A stretch of DNA of 64,000 nucleotides from Asterias rubens (GCF_902459465.1 NC_047081.1:3811883-3875882); one strand, 5' to 3'; shown: positions 38,701 to 47,800, numbered from the stretch's first letter. Notes: generated from the letters alone by a model not told the origin. Numbers and translations: made by a program.

Positions 38701-41700
38701 AAAAGTGTGAGTCAGTAGGAAATAGTGAACAACTTTTGTGGTAAGAGTTAGATAATTTTATGGCGTTACCAACAATTTAAATTAGATTGGCCTGCAAATG
38801 CCGAGGCCTAAAATTATGAAAACATTCCTGCAACTGCCCAGGCGAAATAATTAATAATTATAGTAAATATCTATGACTTACAACTTTAACCAATGAGCAG
38901 GTTCTTCCCTGTAAGTGGCAAACACCACCAAGCCAAGTCCAAACCTGCTACATTGGCTGAAGTTAATAGTATAGTAGTGAAGAAAACTGTCTTCGTAATC
39001 CAAAACCTTCTCTGACCAGAGCTGACGGTGAAGTGGACGAGCTTTTGCTGTCTACCCCTGATTGTCGCTACGCCTCAGCAGTTTTCAAAAGAAAAAAGGG
39101 AACAAAAGCGTGCGTCTTCTTTGTGCACCAAAAAAGATGTATTTATTCTTAAAGGAATTTACTACACAACCATGCAAAATTTAAAGCATTATTGGCTTCA
39201 ACAACCGAAATCAGCTTTTGCTTTTTCAGATACAGTTTTCTGTTAAAGAAACTACGGAAGCTTAAAGTGACCATCCATGTTTCCAAGTTTCTGAGATAAT
39301 TATCTCGGAAAGACATGTTTCCCTAATAATAAGACGTCTTTCCGTGATATTTTATCTTGGAAAGACGTCTTTCTTTTATATCTTATCTTGGAAAGACGTC
39401 TTTCCCTGATGTCTTATCTTGGAAAGACGTATTTCCCTGATACCTTATCTTGGAAAGACGTCTTTCCATGATATCTTATCTTGGAAAGACGTCTTTCCGT
39501 GATACCTTATCTTGGAAAGACGTCTTTCCCTGATATCTTATCTTGGAAAGACGTCTTTCGGTGATACCTTATCTTGGAAAGACGTCTTTCCCTGATACTT
39601 TATCTTGGAAAGACGTCTTTCCCTGATACCTTATCTTGGAAAGACGTCTTTCCCTGGTATAATTATCTCGGAAAGACGTACTTCCCTGATACCAGAAGCC
39701 TGTAAGATATGTGCAAATTACAGCCGGAAAGTCAGCCAACGTTCAAGTTCTGGTTCACTTCAGCTATATACAGCTTAACCTACTCGTATCTGTGCGATCC
39801 ATCCTGACTGGCGACTTTCAGCTGTAAGTCTAAGTGAATCACTGACAAAGCTTAAAAGGAACACGTTGCCTTGGATCGGTCGAGTTGGTCTTTGAAAAGC
39901 GTTTATAACCGTTTGTTATAAAATGCATATGGTTTGAAAGATGTTTTAACAGTAGAATACAATGATCCGCACACATTTGCCTCGAAATTGCGTGGTTTTC
40001 CTTTTACTTTGCGAACTAACACGGTCGGCCATTTATGGGAGTCAAAAATTTGACGCTCATAAATGGCCGACCGTGTATGTCGACGAGGTAAAGGAAAACC
40101 ACGCAATTTCGAGTGATACTTGTGTGGATCATTATATTCTACTTTTAAAATATCTTTCTAATCATATGCATTTTATAACAAACGGTTACAAACGACTTTC
40201 AAAGACCAACTCGACCGATCCAAGGCAACGTGTTCCTTTTAGCACTGTTATTTGCACTTGACCACTTTCACTATGCAAGGTGTCACATCTGTGACATGGT
40301 GGGGACACTATCTCAATGGCATCCCTTATCTATACAGAGACACTTCACACTCACAGTCAAGAATACCAACCCCTCTTTTCTCAAGACTGGCTGTTGACCA
40401 AGCCCACGAGCAAAACAATGCAGTAGTAAAAGATGACGGCGGAGCTTTTGGCCTGACAGAGTCCCCCAGCTGCTCTCCAGAGTTGGATGGTCTGTGGACC
40501 AGAGATGGCACGCCTCCTCAATGACTTTGAAACTTGCATCCGGAGCAATGGCCGGGTGTACAGAAGTCCTTCAGTATGGTCCTCAGGAAGGGTTTCTTCC
40601 GATTGGAGGAATTGTGTCATCATCTCCATATACAAAGGAAATGGCTTTCCTTTTACCTCGTCGACTAGACACGGTCGGCCATTTATAGGAGTCAAATTGT
40701 TGACTCCCATAAAATTTCGAGGCAAACTTGTGTGGATCATTGTATTCTACTTTTAAAACATCTTTCCAACCATATGCATTTTATAAAAAAACGGTTACAA
40801 ACGCTTTTTATAGACCAACTCGTCCGATCCAAGGCAACGTGTTCCTTTAAAGCCATTGGACCCTTTCGGTAAACAGTGTTGTCCAAGTCCCACACTTCGT
40901 GTATCACAACTTATATATAAAATAACAATCCTGTGGAAATTTAGGCTCAATCGGTCATCAGAGTCGGGAGAAAACAACGGAAAAACCCACCCTTGTTTCC
41001 GCGCGTTTCGCCGTGTCATGACATGTGTTTAAAATAAATCCGTAATTCTCGTTAACGAGAATTTATATTGTTTTGCTGTTTTCTCAAAAAGTAAAGCAAT
41101 TCATGGAATAATATTTCAAGAGAAGTCTTTCACCATTGCCTCCTGTAAACCCTGTAAGTTATTTGTAAATCTGTGATTTTTTTTTTCTTTTTCTGAACCG
41201 AAAGGGTCCAATGGCTTTAAGCTTCCGTAAATAACCGAATTTAGAAAAACATGAAGTAGTTATTCAGTACACCAAGCCTCACCAGCCGCGGATTGGGGCA
41301 TATTTGGAGCCTGGAATCGGGTAAATTCTTACCAGGGAGTTTTCAGAGTGGTATTTACATAATTAAAGGTACGATTTGCAGCCGGTTTCATGAAATGCTA
41401 GGATTAATCCTATCTCGAATTAGGACAAGTAACCCGTGTAAAAAATTACCTCTTTCTAAAAAAAAAACATGTTACTTCAGAGGGAGCCGTTACTCGCAAT
41501 GTTTTTCTCTCAACAGCTTTTCATTACTTGTTATACCAAATACGTTTTTATGGTAACAACTGTTTTGAGTAACAACCACTTTATAAATTGGTCTTTATAT
41601 TTTTATGTTAATGCGTACACGTGGTCTGACTGGGTGTTTATGTTTTTGTTCTTCATTATGCGTTGTATCTTGGGCTATTTTTGTTTCTGCCTGTTGATAT

Positions 41701-42032
41701 TTGTGGTGCTTTTCAAAACATGTGCGAGCAATGAAATTTCTTCTTTTTGAAGATCAATTATCTGATGTCTTTTATGTATATTTCAATAATGTCTAGTGCT
41801 TTTAAAGTAATCAACATACCTTTATTTCTGTCACCAATTCCTCATTCTCAGGTACATCTTCATGTATAGCAACAACCACTCCACTGTAGCCGTTATCCCG
41901 CAGTGATACCCTGTCTGGTTTGGTCAACGACGCCTTCACTAAAACTCCAGGGAAAAACTGGAGTCTTGGCGTCACCACGATCCATGCGAGCATCACCCAA
42001 AATACAACCGGTAAATTCGAGACTTTCGCCAT
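26039..42032 (-). CDS. CLCA-family protein, gene A (15 exons, complete)
   Basis: Calcium-activated chloride channel regulator family: secreted or membrane-anchored proteins that modulate chloride conductance in vertebrates and carry a self-cleaving metallopeptidase. Exons (- strand): 42032-41820, 38602-38320, 36558-36423, 35735-35555, 35025-34890, 34423-34308, 33486-33256, 32263-32077, 31602-31484, 30905-30785, 30362-30244, 29738-29459, 28684-28496, 27378-27133, 26721-26039. The sum is 3240 nt, 1079 aa with stop. Layout: signal peptide ~1-30; CLCA N-domain with zinc motif HEWGH at 171-175 and a downstream Asp at 182; vWA domain with MIDAS DTSRS at 349-353; beta-rich region; DNGAG motif ~707; FnIII with WTAPGND; Ser/Thr/Pro-rich stalk; one membrane helix ~1011-1033; 46-aa basic tail. 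It is longer than human CLCA proteins (~910-940 aa), mostly in the C-terminal stalk and tail. Intron 7 is GC-AG. Confidence 0.93.
27005..27075 (-). repeat. tRNA-Leu-like SINE head
   Basis: The - strand has GGCCGAGTGGAATAAGAGCA (A box) and GGTTCGAATCCCGGAC (B box). Confidence 0.6.
27133..27378 (-). CDS. CLCA gene A exon 14 (FnIII)
   Basis: Encodes GGFPIFPPNSQQGYPVG ... VHDLHVNDV ... TIVLSWTAPGNDADMGSG, the fibronectin-III-like strand with WTAPG(D/N)D. Acceptor ttcgtttcag, donor gtg|gtatgt. Confidence 0.92.
27398..28224. repeat. Two M1 elements head-to-tail, sharing TTAA
   Basis: Copy 27398-27783 joins copy 27781-28224 at a TTAA. They fill CLCA A intron 13; the first begins ~20 bases from the exon 14 acceptor. 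Confidence 0.8.
28496..28684 (-). CDS. CLCA gene A exon 13
   Basis: Encodes ADTIQNDGVYSRYYVNQADA then QGFNTIQITV. The acceptor is cttgcag|ggg; the donor is atag|gtgagg at 28495. The frame stays open into the intron, but family comparison puts the end here. 189 nt, as in gene B. Confidence 0.9.
28925..29250. repeat. SINE-A body fragment
   Basis: Shares GTCCTCAAGCAAGGCAATTA and CTTTGTCCTTCGGATGGGAC with the other SINE-A bodies. Confidence 0.55.
29254..29430. repeat. M6 palindromic element (TCCTAACTTAGGA family)
   Basis: Begins CAATTTCACGAAACGCTAGG and ends with the complement-like TTTGGTGAAATCG; internal short inverted TCCTAA/TTAGGA steps. CLCA A intron 12. Confidence 0.7.
29459..29738 (-). 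CDS. CLCA gene A exon 12
   Basis: Encodes VGEWELRMRN ... DDVEPVIVTPMLS ... AIRQGLRPVIGARVMASI ... LFDNGAG. The IRQG..P...A.V.A.I and LLDNGAG motifs are hallmarks of the family. Confidence 0.93.
29880..30135. repeat. M1 element, internal deletion
   Basis: Both ends are present, the centre is deleted; CLCA A intron 11. Confidence 0.7.
30244..30362 (-). CDS. CLCA gene A exon 11
   Basis: Encodes DIEVNLTSPSGETI...FKLVIISVQNTAE, matching the LWDPSG...GTWKYS segment. Donor gctgaa|gtaagt. Confidence 0.9.
30397..30776. repeat. M1 element
   Basis: Fills CLCA A intron 10 between exons 10 and 11. Its end is ~10 bases from the exon 10 donor. Confidence 0.75.
30785..30905 (-). CDS. CLCA gene A exon 10
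   Basis: Encodes WSSSFILDESIGRKTEIVLT then W, the beta-rich domain after the vWA (family motif VD.T.GK.T...ITW). 121 nt, as in gene B. An M1 element begins about 10 bases past the donor. Confidence 0.91.
31484..31602 (-). CDS. CLCA gene A exon 9
   Basis: Encodes GGRSYNIQAREMSLLPVLYH then AFADAMIRGQ; matches the GG...Y.....L..AF.A segment closing the vWA domain. Acceptor gttttccag; donor atg|gtaacc. Confidence 0.9.
31730..31998. repeat. SINE-A body
   Basis: TTGTGTCCCTAAAGCAAGAC, GGGACGTAAAGCCG, then ACCATTACATGGTGCTTTGT and TACCTTGCAG; CLCA A intron 8. Confidence 0.6.
32077..32263 (-). CDS. CLCA gene A exon 8 (vWA)
   Basis: Encodes VLSLNESDSPAGGVILMFAD followed by GSD, then SVRVDTVACT. 187 nt, as in gene B. 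The Asp of the family's TDGxD is kept, but the first Thr is Ala here. Phase 0 in, 1 out. Confidence 0.92.
32813..33199. repeat. M1 element
   Basis: TTAA at both ends; CLCA A intron 7, the GC-AG intron. Confidence 0.8.
33256..33486 (-). CDS. CLCA gene A exon 7 (vWA), GC donor
   Basis: Encodes YDNRFERLLSAAAHFIQSV, then HVGIVHFNQAAHVCSWLVQI, and ends ...YGLGLLSSLQ. The only donor that keeps frame and paralogue alignment is ctacag|gcaagc, a GC-AG intron. Reading past it would add non-family residues. Confidence 0.9.
34308..34423 (-). CDS. CLCA gene A exon 6 (vWA MIDAS DxSxS)
   Basis: Encodes RRLVLLIDTSRSMR, the first beta strand of the vWA domain with the metal-binding DTSRS. 116 nt, the same length as in gene B. 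The donor agg|gtaagt is strong. Confidence 0.92.
34501..34850. repeat. M1 element, diverged
   Basis: Shares GAAACGGCTCCCT and CAATTACCAAAGGTGTTTAG; CLCA A intron 5. Confidence 0.65.
34890..35025 (-). CDS. CLCA gene A exon 5
   Basis: Encodes QIVNFCDANDSYSE...LCASLSCWQIMQHHRDF, matching the FC...N..C..RS.W.V...DF linker before the vWA domain. The donor aaag|gttcga is weaker than consensus but gives the right phase (1). Confidence 0.87.
35165..35350 (-). repeat. SINE-B: tRNA-like head (ACCTCGGTAGTCTAG)
   Basis: On the - strand, ACCTCGGTAGTCTAGTTTGC (A box) and GTGGGTTCGAATCCCACC (B box) with paired ends, then a short body with TGCCTGTGATAT. Copies at ~16795-16975, 48284-48500, 48505-48630 and 55672-55830. 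Confidence 0.7.
35555..35735 (-). CDS. CLCA gene A exon 4
   Basis: Cys-rich part of the N-domain: CSSSF, YWACAGNDTVGYEEGC, then SIMYSRQF, which parallels C...GCEF...ASIMF in vertebrates. The acceptor ctattttag and donor aag|gtcaga keep the frame. Confidence 0.9.
36423..36558 (-). CDS. CLCA gene A exon 3 (HEWGH zinc motif)
   Basis: The exon encodes RLLVHEWGHYRWGLFDEH. The HExxH glutamate and histidines are present, with Asp 11 residues after the first His, as in mammalian CLCA1. The exon has no Met, so a Met-started ORF scan misses it. Phase is 1 in, 2 out. Confidence 0.92.
36598..36880 (-). pseudogene. Decayed LINE reverse-transcriptase fragment in CLCA A intron 2
   Basis: The - strand encodes YLRRRTKNTELDGVVSTTSA, then after a frameshift GVPQGTMLGPILFLV (GVPQG at 36693-36707), a stop, and after another shift YVDD (36610-36621), the catalytic motif. 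Order and spacing fit a LINE palm domain that has lost internal sequence. It ends about 40 bases before exon 3. Confidence 0.65.
37385..38223. mobile_element. Non-autonomous DNA element with ~122-bp terminal inverted repeats
   Basis: Left arm 37385-37507 and right arm ~38102-38223 are almost identical inverted copies beginning GGACAAGTCGTTAAATCGGC. The ~595-bp core has no open frame that looks real. The arms contain CTCTCGCG/TCTCGCGAGA-like motifs. CLCA A intron 2; no clear target duplication seen. Confidence 0.8.
38320..38602 (-). CDS. CLCA gene A exon 2 (N-terminal CLCA domain)
   Basis: The acceptor ttttctcctcag has a good pyrimidine tract; the donor is ttgg|gtaaga, phase 1. The exon encodes ASAYIYNATRRRAFFRNI then TIIVPETW, and a CGEQG motif, matching the family (ATGKRFYFKN...ILIPETW, NCGEKG). 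Confidence 0.92.
39287..39691. repeat. 31-bp minisatellite built on a GACGTC palindrome
   Basis: About 12 units of TTATCTTGGAAAGACGTCTT + TCCCTGATACC. GGAAAGACGTCTTTCC in each unit is a perfect 16-bp palindrome. CLCA A intron 1. Confidence 0.9.
39852..40239. repeat. M2 element
   Basis: Near-perfect palindrome centred at ~40050; CLCA A intron 1. Confidence 0.8.
40378..40560 (+). pseudogene. Frameshifted fragment of a widespread transposon-like protein (DQAHEQNN motif)
   Basis: The frame reads FSRLAVDQAHEQNNAVVKDD and GGAFGLTESPS, then shifts by one base near 40468-40472 and continues ALQSWMVCGPEMARLLNDFE. From memory, the (I/V)DQAHEQNN...GLTE.P.AL..WMV.GPE.AR...FE block recurs in uncharacterised, often multicopy proteins of marine invertebrates. 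M2 repeats flank it on both sides. Confidence 0.45.
40636..41221. repeat. M2 half joined at TTAA to an M4 element
   Basis: M2 right half 40636-40852, then M4 40848-41221 starting TTAAAGCCATTGGACCCTTT and ending AAAGGGTCCAATGGCTTTAA. Confidence 0.75.
41376..41430. repeat. M6 fragment
   Basis: Left end only, running into an M1 fragment. Confidence 0.5.
41430..41560. repeat. M1 fragment
   Basis: Shares TTACTTCAGAGGGAGCCGTT and adjoining bases; CLCA A intron 1. Confidence 0.55.
41820..42032 (-). CDS. CLCA gene A exon 1 (start, signal peptide)
   Basis: I chose the Met at 42032 (MAKVSNLPVVFWVMLAWIVV) because it begins a hydrophobic signal peptide. An in-frame Met at 42068 would add 12 residues. 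The exon continues into NGYSGVVVAIHEDVPENEEL, the family's conserved N-terminal motif. The donor aag|gtatgt leaves phase 0. Confidence 0.88.
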
Positions 42033-42360
42033 CTTGAAACGTTGAGATAGATATAGTTCAATCTGCACAGGGAATTATTCAAACACTAGTCTGTACCACG
42101 TGCTGAATCGCCCATAGAGTGAGCACCATGTTGTTGTTCCATTTCGTAGAGAATGCTGTTCTCTTCATGTACCGTAACTGAAAAGTACACGTGACGGTAT
42201 TTCTCATATAAGAATCTCTGCCAACTTGTTCAGTTTTCACAAACGTCTGACCCCAAAGTATAGAGGCCTGGACAGCACAAACTCGGACATCAGTGACAGT
42301 TTCCGCATATGTACATCCCGATATGTGAAGATTATGAAGTGTATACCAGAATCAGAACAA

Positions 42361-42441
42361 GCAGCCAATTTCACGAAACGCTGGGATAAATCCTATCTGA
42401 TTCGAGAAAAGGACGAGTAACTCGTCCAACTCGTTCTAATA

Positions 42442-42532
<91 letters not shown>

Positions 42533-42870
42533 GACTTGTTCAAGGCGCAGAGATAAATCCTAAGTTAGGAAGAGTTAGGTGAAATCGACCGCAGAACTTT
42601 CTATGGATACGGAACTTGTAAACTCGTTCTAGGTCCAAAGATAAATCCTAAGTTAGGAAGAGTTAGGTGAAATCGACCGCAGAACTTTCTATGGATACGG
42701 AACTTGTAAACTCGTTCTAAGTCCAAAGATAATACCTAAGTTAGGAAGAGTTAGGTGAAATCGACCGCAGAACTTTCTATGGATACGGAACTTGTAAACT
42801 CGTTCCAAGTCCAAAGATAAATCCTAAGTTAGGAAGAGTTAGGTGACATCGACGGCAGAAGTTTCTTCAA
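42361..42870. repeat. M6 element expanded by a TAA microsatellite and an 88-bp tandem array
   Basis: Left M6 end at 42361-42430, (TAA)n ~42431-42531, then about 3.5 copies of an 88-bp unit (starts at 42553, 42641, 42729, 42817) carrying the M6 right arm. Lies ~330 bp upstream of the CLCA A start. Confidence 0.8.
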
Positions 42871-43417
42871 CAAGCGCGCAACACTTCAACTCTGCAGTAC
42901 TAGCTACATAATTGCATTACATTCTAAAACTACACGGAGACCTATCTGGAAAATGTATAGTTCTGATCACCAGCTACCGAGAGCACAGACTGCTAGAGGG
43001 AAGAGATCGAGATTGACAAGTTAAGGTGAGTAGAGCTGACATTTCATACACCAATCGTTGACATCAAACGTGGTGGTTACATTGGAATAGTGTGATATAC
43101 TTCACTGGTTGCCGTGACTTCTTTCAGTAAGCATTGCAGAGGCATTTTACTTGAATGGAAAATACATCGACATATTATTTCCGCCCGAGAGTAAACACTA
43201 CAACTTGTGAAAAGTTCGTGAAGTGTGGTTTTAGATTAAGTCGGTACAATTCCAAAGTTCAAAAACCATTTTTTGTGTACGATGGAAACCACAACTGGTT
43301 TTTACAATTAATAGGTTGTGGTGTGGAAATGAACTGTTGGTACAGTGGCTTGATCTTCACTCGGAACAATCCATTTAACAAAAAGACCCAGTGGTATCGA
43401 CGACGGGAAAACAACTT

Positions 43418-43790
43418 AGAGGTACTGGACGCTATTGTAACCACTCAAAATAACTGCATAAAACTTACACAGCAATGGAGAACTGTCGATAGTTTAAAAC
43501 ATTGTGAGATAAGGCTCCCTCTGAAGTAACGTAGATTTTGAGAAAGAAGTATTTTCTCACTAAAATATTTCAGTTTGATTTCGAAACCTCAGAATTAGAT
43601 TTTGAGGTCTCGAAATCAAGAATTCAAGCATCTGAAAGCACACAACTTGTGCGACACGGGCGTTTTTGCTTCCATTATTCTCTCGCAACTTTGAGAACCA
43701 AATTTCAAGGTTTGTTATTTTATGCATATGTTGAGACACATCAAGTTAGAAGACTGGTCTGACAAATTACCAATTGTGTCATGTTTTTAA
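43418..43790. repeat. M1 element
   Basis: Upstream of CLCA A. It overlaps the end of a spurious 124-codon frame. Confidence 0.7.
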
Positions 43791-44086
43791 ACGGAAACTT
43801 TTTAAAACTAAAACTATCTCTGAAATTAAATTTTCTTTTTAAATTTTATTCACTCAAATTTTACACCATAAGCTCGGGTACGGATGCTTGTTTTTAGAAA
43901 ACACTCTTGCAATTACGCCTTTGGTTTTGCAGCCATTTTGAACGCAAGTTGGACAACACTCTTATTATGGGCAACCAGAATCCAACTTCACAGCTTAAAT
44001 AATATTATATTGATTTCGATTGGGAAATTCGTTTCGGCCTTTCGGAAATTCATTTGATCTAAGGGTTAAGGTCATCATTGTTTAAT

Positions 44087-44462
44087 TTAAAGGCAGTGGA
44101 CAATTGGTAATTACTCAAATAATTATTAGCATAAAACCTTACTTTGTAACGAGTAATGGGGAGAGGTTGATTGTGAGAAACATTGTGAGAAACGGCTCCC
44201 TCTGAAGTGACATAGTTTTCAAGAATGAAGTATTTTTCCACGAATTTGATTTCGAGACCTCAAGTTTAGAATTTGAGGTCTCGAAATCAACCATCTAAAA
44301 GCACACAACTTCGTGTGACAAGGGTGTTTTTCCTTTCATTATTATCTCGCAACTTCGATTGAGCCCAATTTTTTACAGGTTGGTTATTTTATGCATATGT
44401 TGAGATACACCAAGTGAGAAGACTGGTCTTTGACAATTACCAATAGTGTCCACTGTCTTTAA
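44087..44462. repeat. M1 element
   Basis: TTAA at the left end; near full length. Confidence 0.8.
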
Positions 44463-44713
44463 GTCGCAAACCTTGCTGATTATGAAGTTTTCATGTGAAA
44501 TATTTCCCTTTGACAATAGGTAATGTCGAGAAAACTGTATCTAGAAATTAAAAAAAAAAAAAAAAAAAAAATCCGGTCGTTCACCGAAAAAAGGGACATT
44601 TTGCAAAAATGCAATTTTTTTCCTCACTTTTTTCTTCTGACGCACAAAACGGATTAGGCCCGAATCTCCACAAGTTTGTAATTACATTTTTACTCGGCTG
44701 ATTACACTTAACA

Positions 44714-45085
44714 TTAAAGCCATTATACACTTTCGGTACAGAAAGTTCAAAAAAGTTCACAGATTTACAAATAATTTACAGGGTTTACAGAAGGTAATGG
44801 TGAAAGACTTCTCTTGAAACATTGTTCCCTGAAATGCTTTACTTTTTGTGAAAACATTAAAACAATATAAATTCTCGATAGCGAGAATTACGGATTTATT
44901 TTACACACATGTCATGACACGGCAAAACGTGCGGAAACAAGAGTGGGTTTTCCCGTTATTTTCTACAGACTCCGATGACCGATTGAGCCTAAATTTTCAC
45001 AGGTTTGTTATTTTATACATTAGTTGTGATACACGAAGTGTGGGCCTTGGACAATACTGTTTACCGAAAGTGTATAATGGCTATA
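44714..45085. repeat. M4 foldback element
   Basis: Ends TTAAAGCCATTATACACTTT / AAAGTGTATAATGGCT. The centre has AATTCTCGATAGCGAGAATT. Confidence 0.7.
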
Positions 45086-46149
45086 CCTGTTTTGTCAGTT
45101 CCTTATACTTTAGCAAACAGTGAAACTAGTCAACAATACACAAGCATCTGCTTATCATTCTAGTTGGTAATTTATTAAACAGAGTGCTCGAGCACGACGT
45201 GAAACAGAAACTTGCCCTATAAATATTCTACTTTGTTTGACAAAATGTAAACAATTATTGTGAACGTCAGAAAGAAAACATTGGGACCCGAGGGTTAAAA
45301 CAAGACATAAACCGTCTGTCTGTGCCTTTACGACAAAATGCAACTGATTTTTCGAGGTTATTTGGAGTTCTTCCACAGTAACGTAACAAACAAAGAACAA
45401 AGTTATTGGAATTTCAAAATCCTTCACAGAAATAAACAGTAAGCAATCGAGTTTTGAGTTAAAGGAGAGATTCGCGTTTGGTAATCACTGTTCAAATAAA
45501 TGGCAATACATTCTTACACGGTTAGAAGTCAGCAGTTTTTAATAAGACAAAACTTATTTTAAGAATCATTGTTGTTCGTGAAAACATGACCACCTTTTGA
45601 AATGTATTGTTCACAGGCTAGTTTTATTGTGCATATCATAATTACGATTACAATAATCAAACGGTTTAAAAAAAACGAGCTACTATCTTTCCCTTTAAGT
45701 TGATGCCTCTTTGACATACGAAATATATTTCACTGAGGCCCTCAAGAGCCTAAATTACGCCAATGTCTGATGGAATTATAAAATATAGTTTCAGTGTAGA
45801 CTTTACAATATTATCCAAAAGTAACACACGGTGGTCTGGACTATGACACAGGGAGTACAATTCTGGTTAACACTGAACTTGCGTTTGTTTGTAATTTGGG
45901 AGTTAACAAACACAAGTTCATGTTTACATTTCTGTTGAGGATCCCTCAATACCTAGTTTCAATGTTTACTGTCAGTTGTTATAAGAGTCACACCTTATCT
46001 TTTAACATGGGACAGACAAGTTAATGGTTAGCATGCCGTGAATATATTTTACACAGTTGACTCATTCACCATTCAGAGCAAAATTGCCGATGTTTCTTAA
46101 TAAAGTTGCAACGCCAATCGGGTACCTTACCGTAGTTATACCTTATGTT

Positions 46150-46622
46150 TTTTTTGTACTGTATTATTTGAGTGAGAAATTATCTCTTTCTCAGAAACTC
46201 CATTACTAATGGAGGGAGCCGTTTCTTAATCAACAACTGTATTCATTAAAGGGAAGGTGCACGTTTGGTAATTACTCTAAACAAATATTAACTTAAAAAC
46301 TGACTTGGTAACGAGCATTGGAGAGCTGTTGATAGTATAAAACATTGTGGAAAACGACTCCCTCTGAAGTAACGTAGTTTTTGAAAAAGAGGTAATTTTT
46401 CAATAAAATAATAAAATACTTCCAGCTAGAAGTATCTTATTCCTACCTGAAAGCACACAAATTCGTCCAACAAGGGTGTTTTTTCTTTCATCATTTTCTC
46501 GCATCTTCGATGACCGATTGTTCCCAAATTTTCACAGGCTTGCTATTTTATGCTTATGATGGGATACACCAAGTGAGAAAACTGGTCTTTGACAATTACC
46601 AATAGTGTTGAGTGCCTTTAAA
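46150..46622. repeat. M1 fragment plus M1 variant
   Basis: A fragment (~46160-46235), then a variant starting TTAAAGGGAAGGTGCACGTT (46246-46622). The same variant end is seen at 50103. Confidence 0.65.
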
Positions 46623-46850
46623 GGGCATTGCAACATCAGGTCATATCTTTGACTATAACTAATAAGGTATTTTTTGAGGTACAGGTACAAACACAAACAT
46701 AGACACAAATTTGAGAAAGAATTAACATAATCCCTAAAATGTAAGGGAAAATAGAAATTAGTTCATTATTAGTTCAACCAATAGTAAAGTTTATACATAA
46801 AAATATGGCATTGTGGTGATTCTACCACGAAACAATTTTGATGACCAATG

Positions 46851-47332
46851 TCAAAGTATGTCTTCTGCAGTTTTGCTGTATCCTTTGTTAACCTTAGCCG
46901 TGTCGTTGTTATTCTCCTTTGCACTTGTAGGACTAAATTTCGCTCTGATTTTATCCAGATCCAGAGTAACCGCCCGATCCAGATTCAACGGGTCCGAGTT
47001 GTCATCTGCATAGCTACCCTGCTCATCATCATCGTCATCGACAGATCTCCTCTGCTTCCGGCGGGCAGCCGATGGATCCGTGGGGCGCTTGCCTCCGGCG
47101 AACGGATCGTCCCAGGTCAGCCGGATCTGGCGGATTCCACAGGCGATCAAGACGAAGAGCGACGGGCCGCATATGCCGCTCATGACGGCGAGTGTGATTG
47201 CCTCGGTGAGGGTCGTCACACCGGGACCGCCTGCTGTTTCTTTGGTGGTTGATGTCTGTGGATTGTCGCTTGGATCTGGTGCCCTGACGAAGTGACGAGC
47301 GAGCGGTGGAAGACGCTGGTAGTCGATGTGAT
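46851..47332 (-). CDS. Small membrane protein, exon 2 (membrane helix and tail)
   Basis: 482 nt, clearly more GC-rich than its flanks, as the CLCA exons are. Ends SKTAEDIL then stop. Confidence 0.62.
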
Positions 47333-47800
47333 CTAAGAAGAAAAATTACAACTTTTGTCAACTTTGTCAAGCAATAAGGTATGCATTTCGTTACATTTCT
47401 GGGCCCAAATTTACAGAGCTTCTTAAGCACAAGTCCTTTAATAAGCCTACAAAATTAACTATAAAATGTGTTCAAATTATGGTGTATATATATAAATACG
47501 AAAATAGAATAAAACAAAGCAAACAAACAAATATCATAACAAACAAATAAACAACAACAAAATAAACACGTTCCTTTTAAAGAACAACCGTTTTTGACAA
47601 AATGTTTAGTATCAATGAAAACGGCTGAGCGTGAAAATGGTTTTATTAGTAAATCATTTATTATTTGATTCATCTATGAAATATTTGCTTTAATATCAGT
47701 GCGTTTCTTGAATATCCGTACCTGTATTATCTTCTGAAGCCAAACACCTTGCCGTTGAAAAAGACGCCACAAAAAAGAACAATAGGAACAGTCTATCCAT
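46851..47800 (-). CDS. Predicted small type I membrane protein, two exons, unrecognised
   Basis: Exons 47800-47722 and 47332-46851 join to 561 nt, 186 aa. The donor aatacag|gtacgg and acceptor tttttcttcttag give a phase-1 junction. Layout: signal peptide MDRLFLLFFFVASFSTARCL (about 1-20), a short Pro/Thr-rich ectodomain to ~70, one membrane helix ~71-93 (AITLAVMSGICG...FVLIACGI), then a tail with basic RRKQRR (117-122), DDDDDE (125-130) and many charged residues. The start at 47800 was chosen for the signal peptide; an in-frame Met at 47926 would bury it. I recognise no family. The gene lies between CLCA B and A on the same strand. The opposite strand and another frame are also open over exon 2, so RNA evidence matters. 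Confidence 0.62.
47722..47800 (-). CDS. Small membrane protein, exon 1 (signal peptide)
   Basis: 79 nt with a start at 47800 and a near-ideal hydrophobic core LFLLFFFVASF. It ends one base into a codon. Confidence 0.6.

Larger units (their letters stand above)
42033..46850. other. Region between CLCA A and the small membrane gene
   Basis: Repeats at 42361-42870, 43418-43790, 44087-44462, 44714-45085, 46150-46622, and an A run at 44548-44570. In the remainder (42871-43417, 45086-46149) I see no supported gene. The CLCA A promoter should lie just above 42032, but no clear TATA box is seen. Confidence 0.5.

Noticed and set aside
39287..39691. CRISPR array
   Set aside because: Units are contiguous with no unique spacers and lie in an animal intron; it is a minisatellite.
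43155..43529. 124-codon + strand frame upstream of CLCA A
   Set aside because: Its last third lies in an M1 repeat, and the rest matches nothing I know; kept as unsupported.
46848..47252. 134-codon open frame on the + strand over the small membrane gene
   Set aside because: It is antisense to exon 2, has no signal or domain and no splice context; the - strand frame has a signal peptide, donor and acceptor.
47035..47430. 131-codon Arg-rich frame on the - strand
   Set aside because: It runs through the intron/acceptor boundary in a different frame and has shadow-like Arg/Ser composition.
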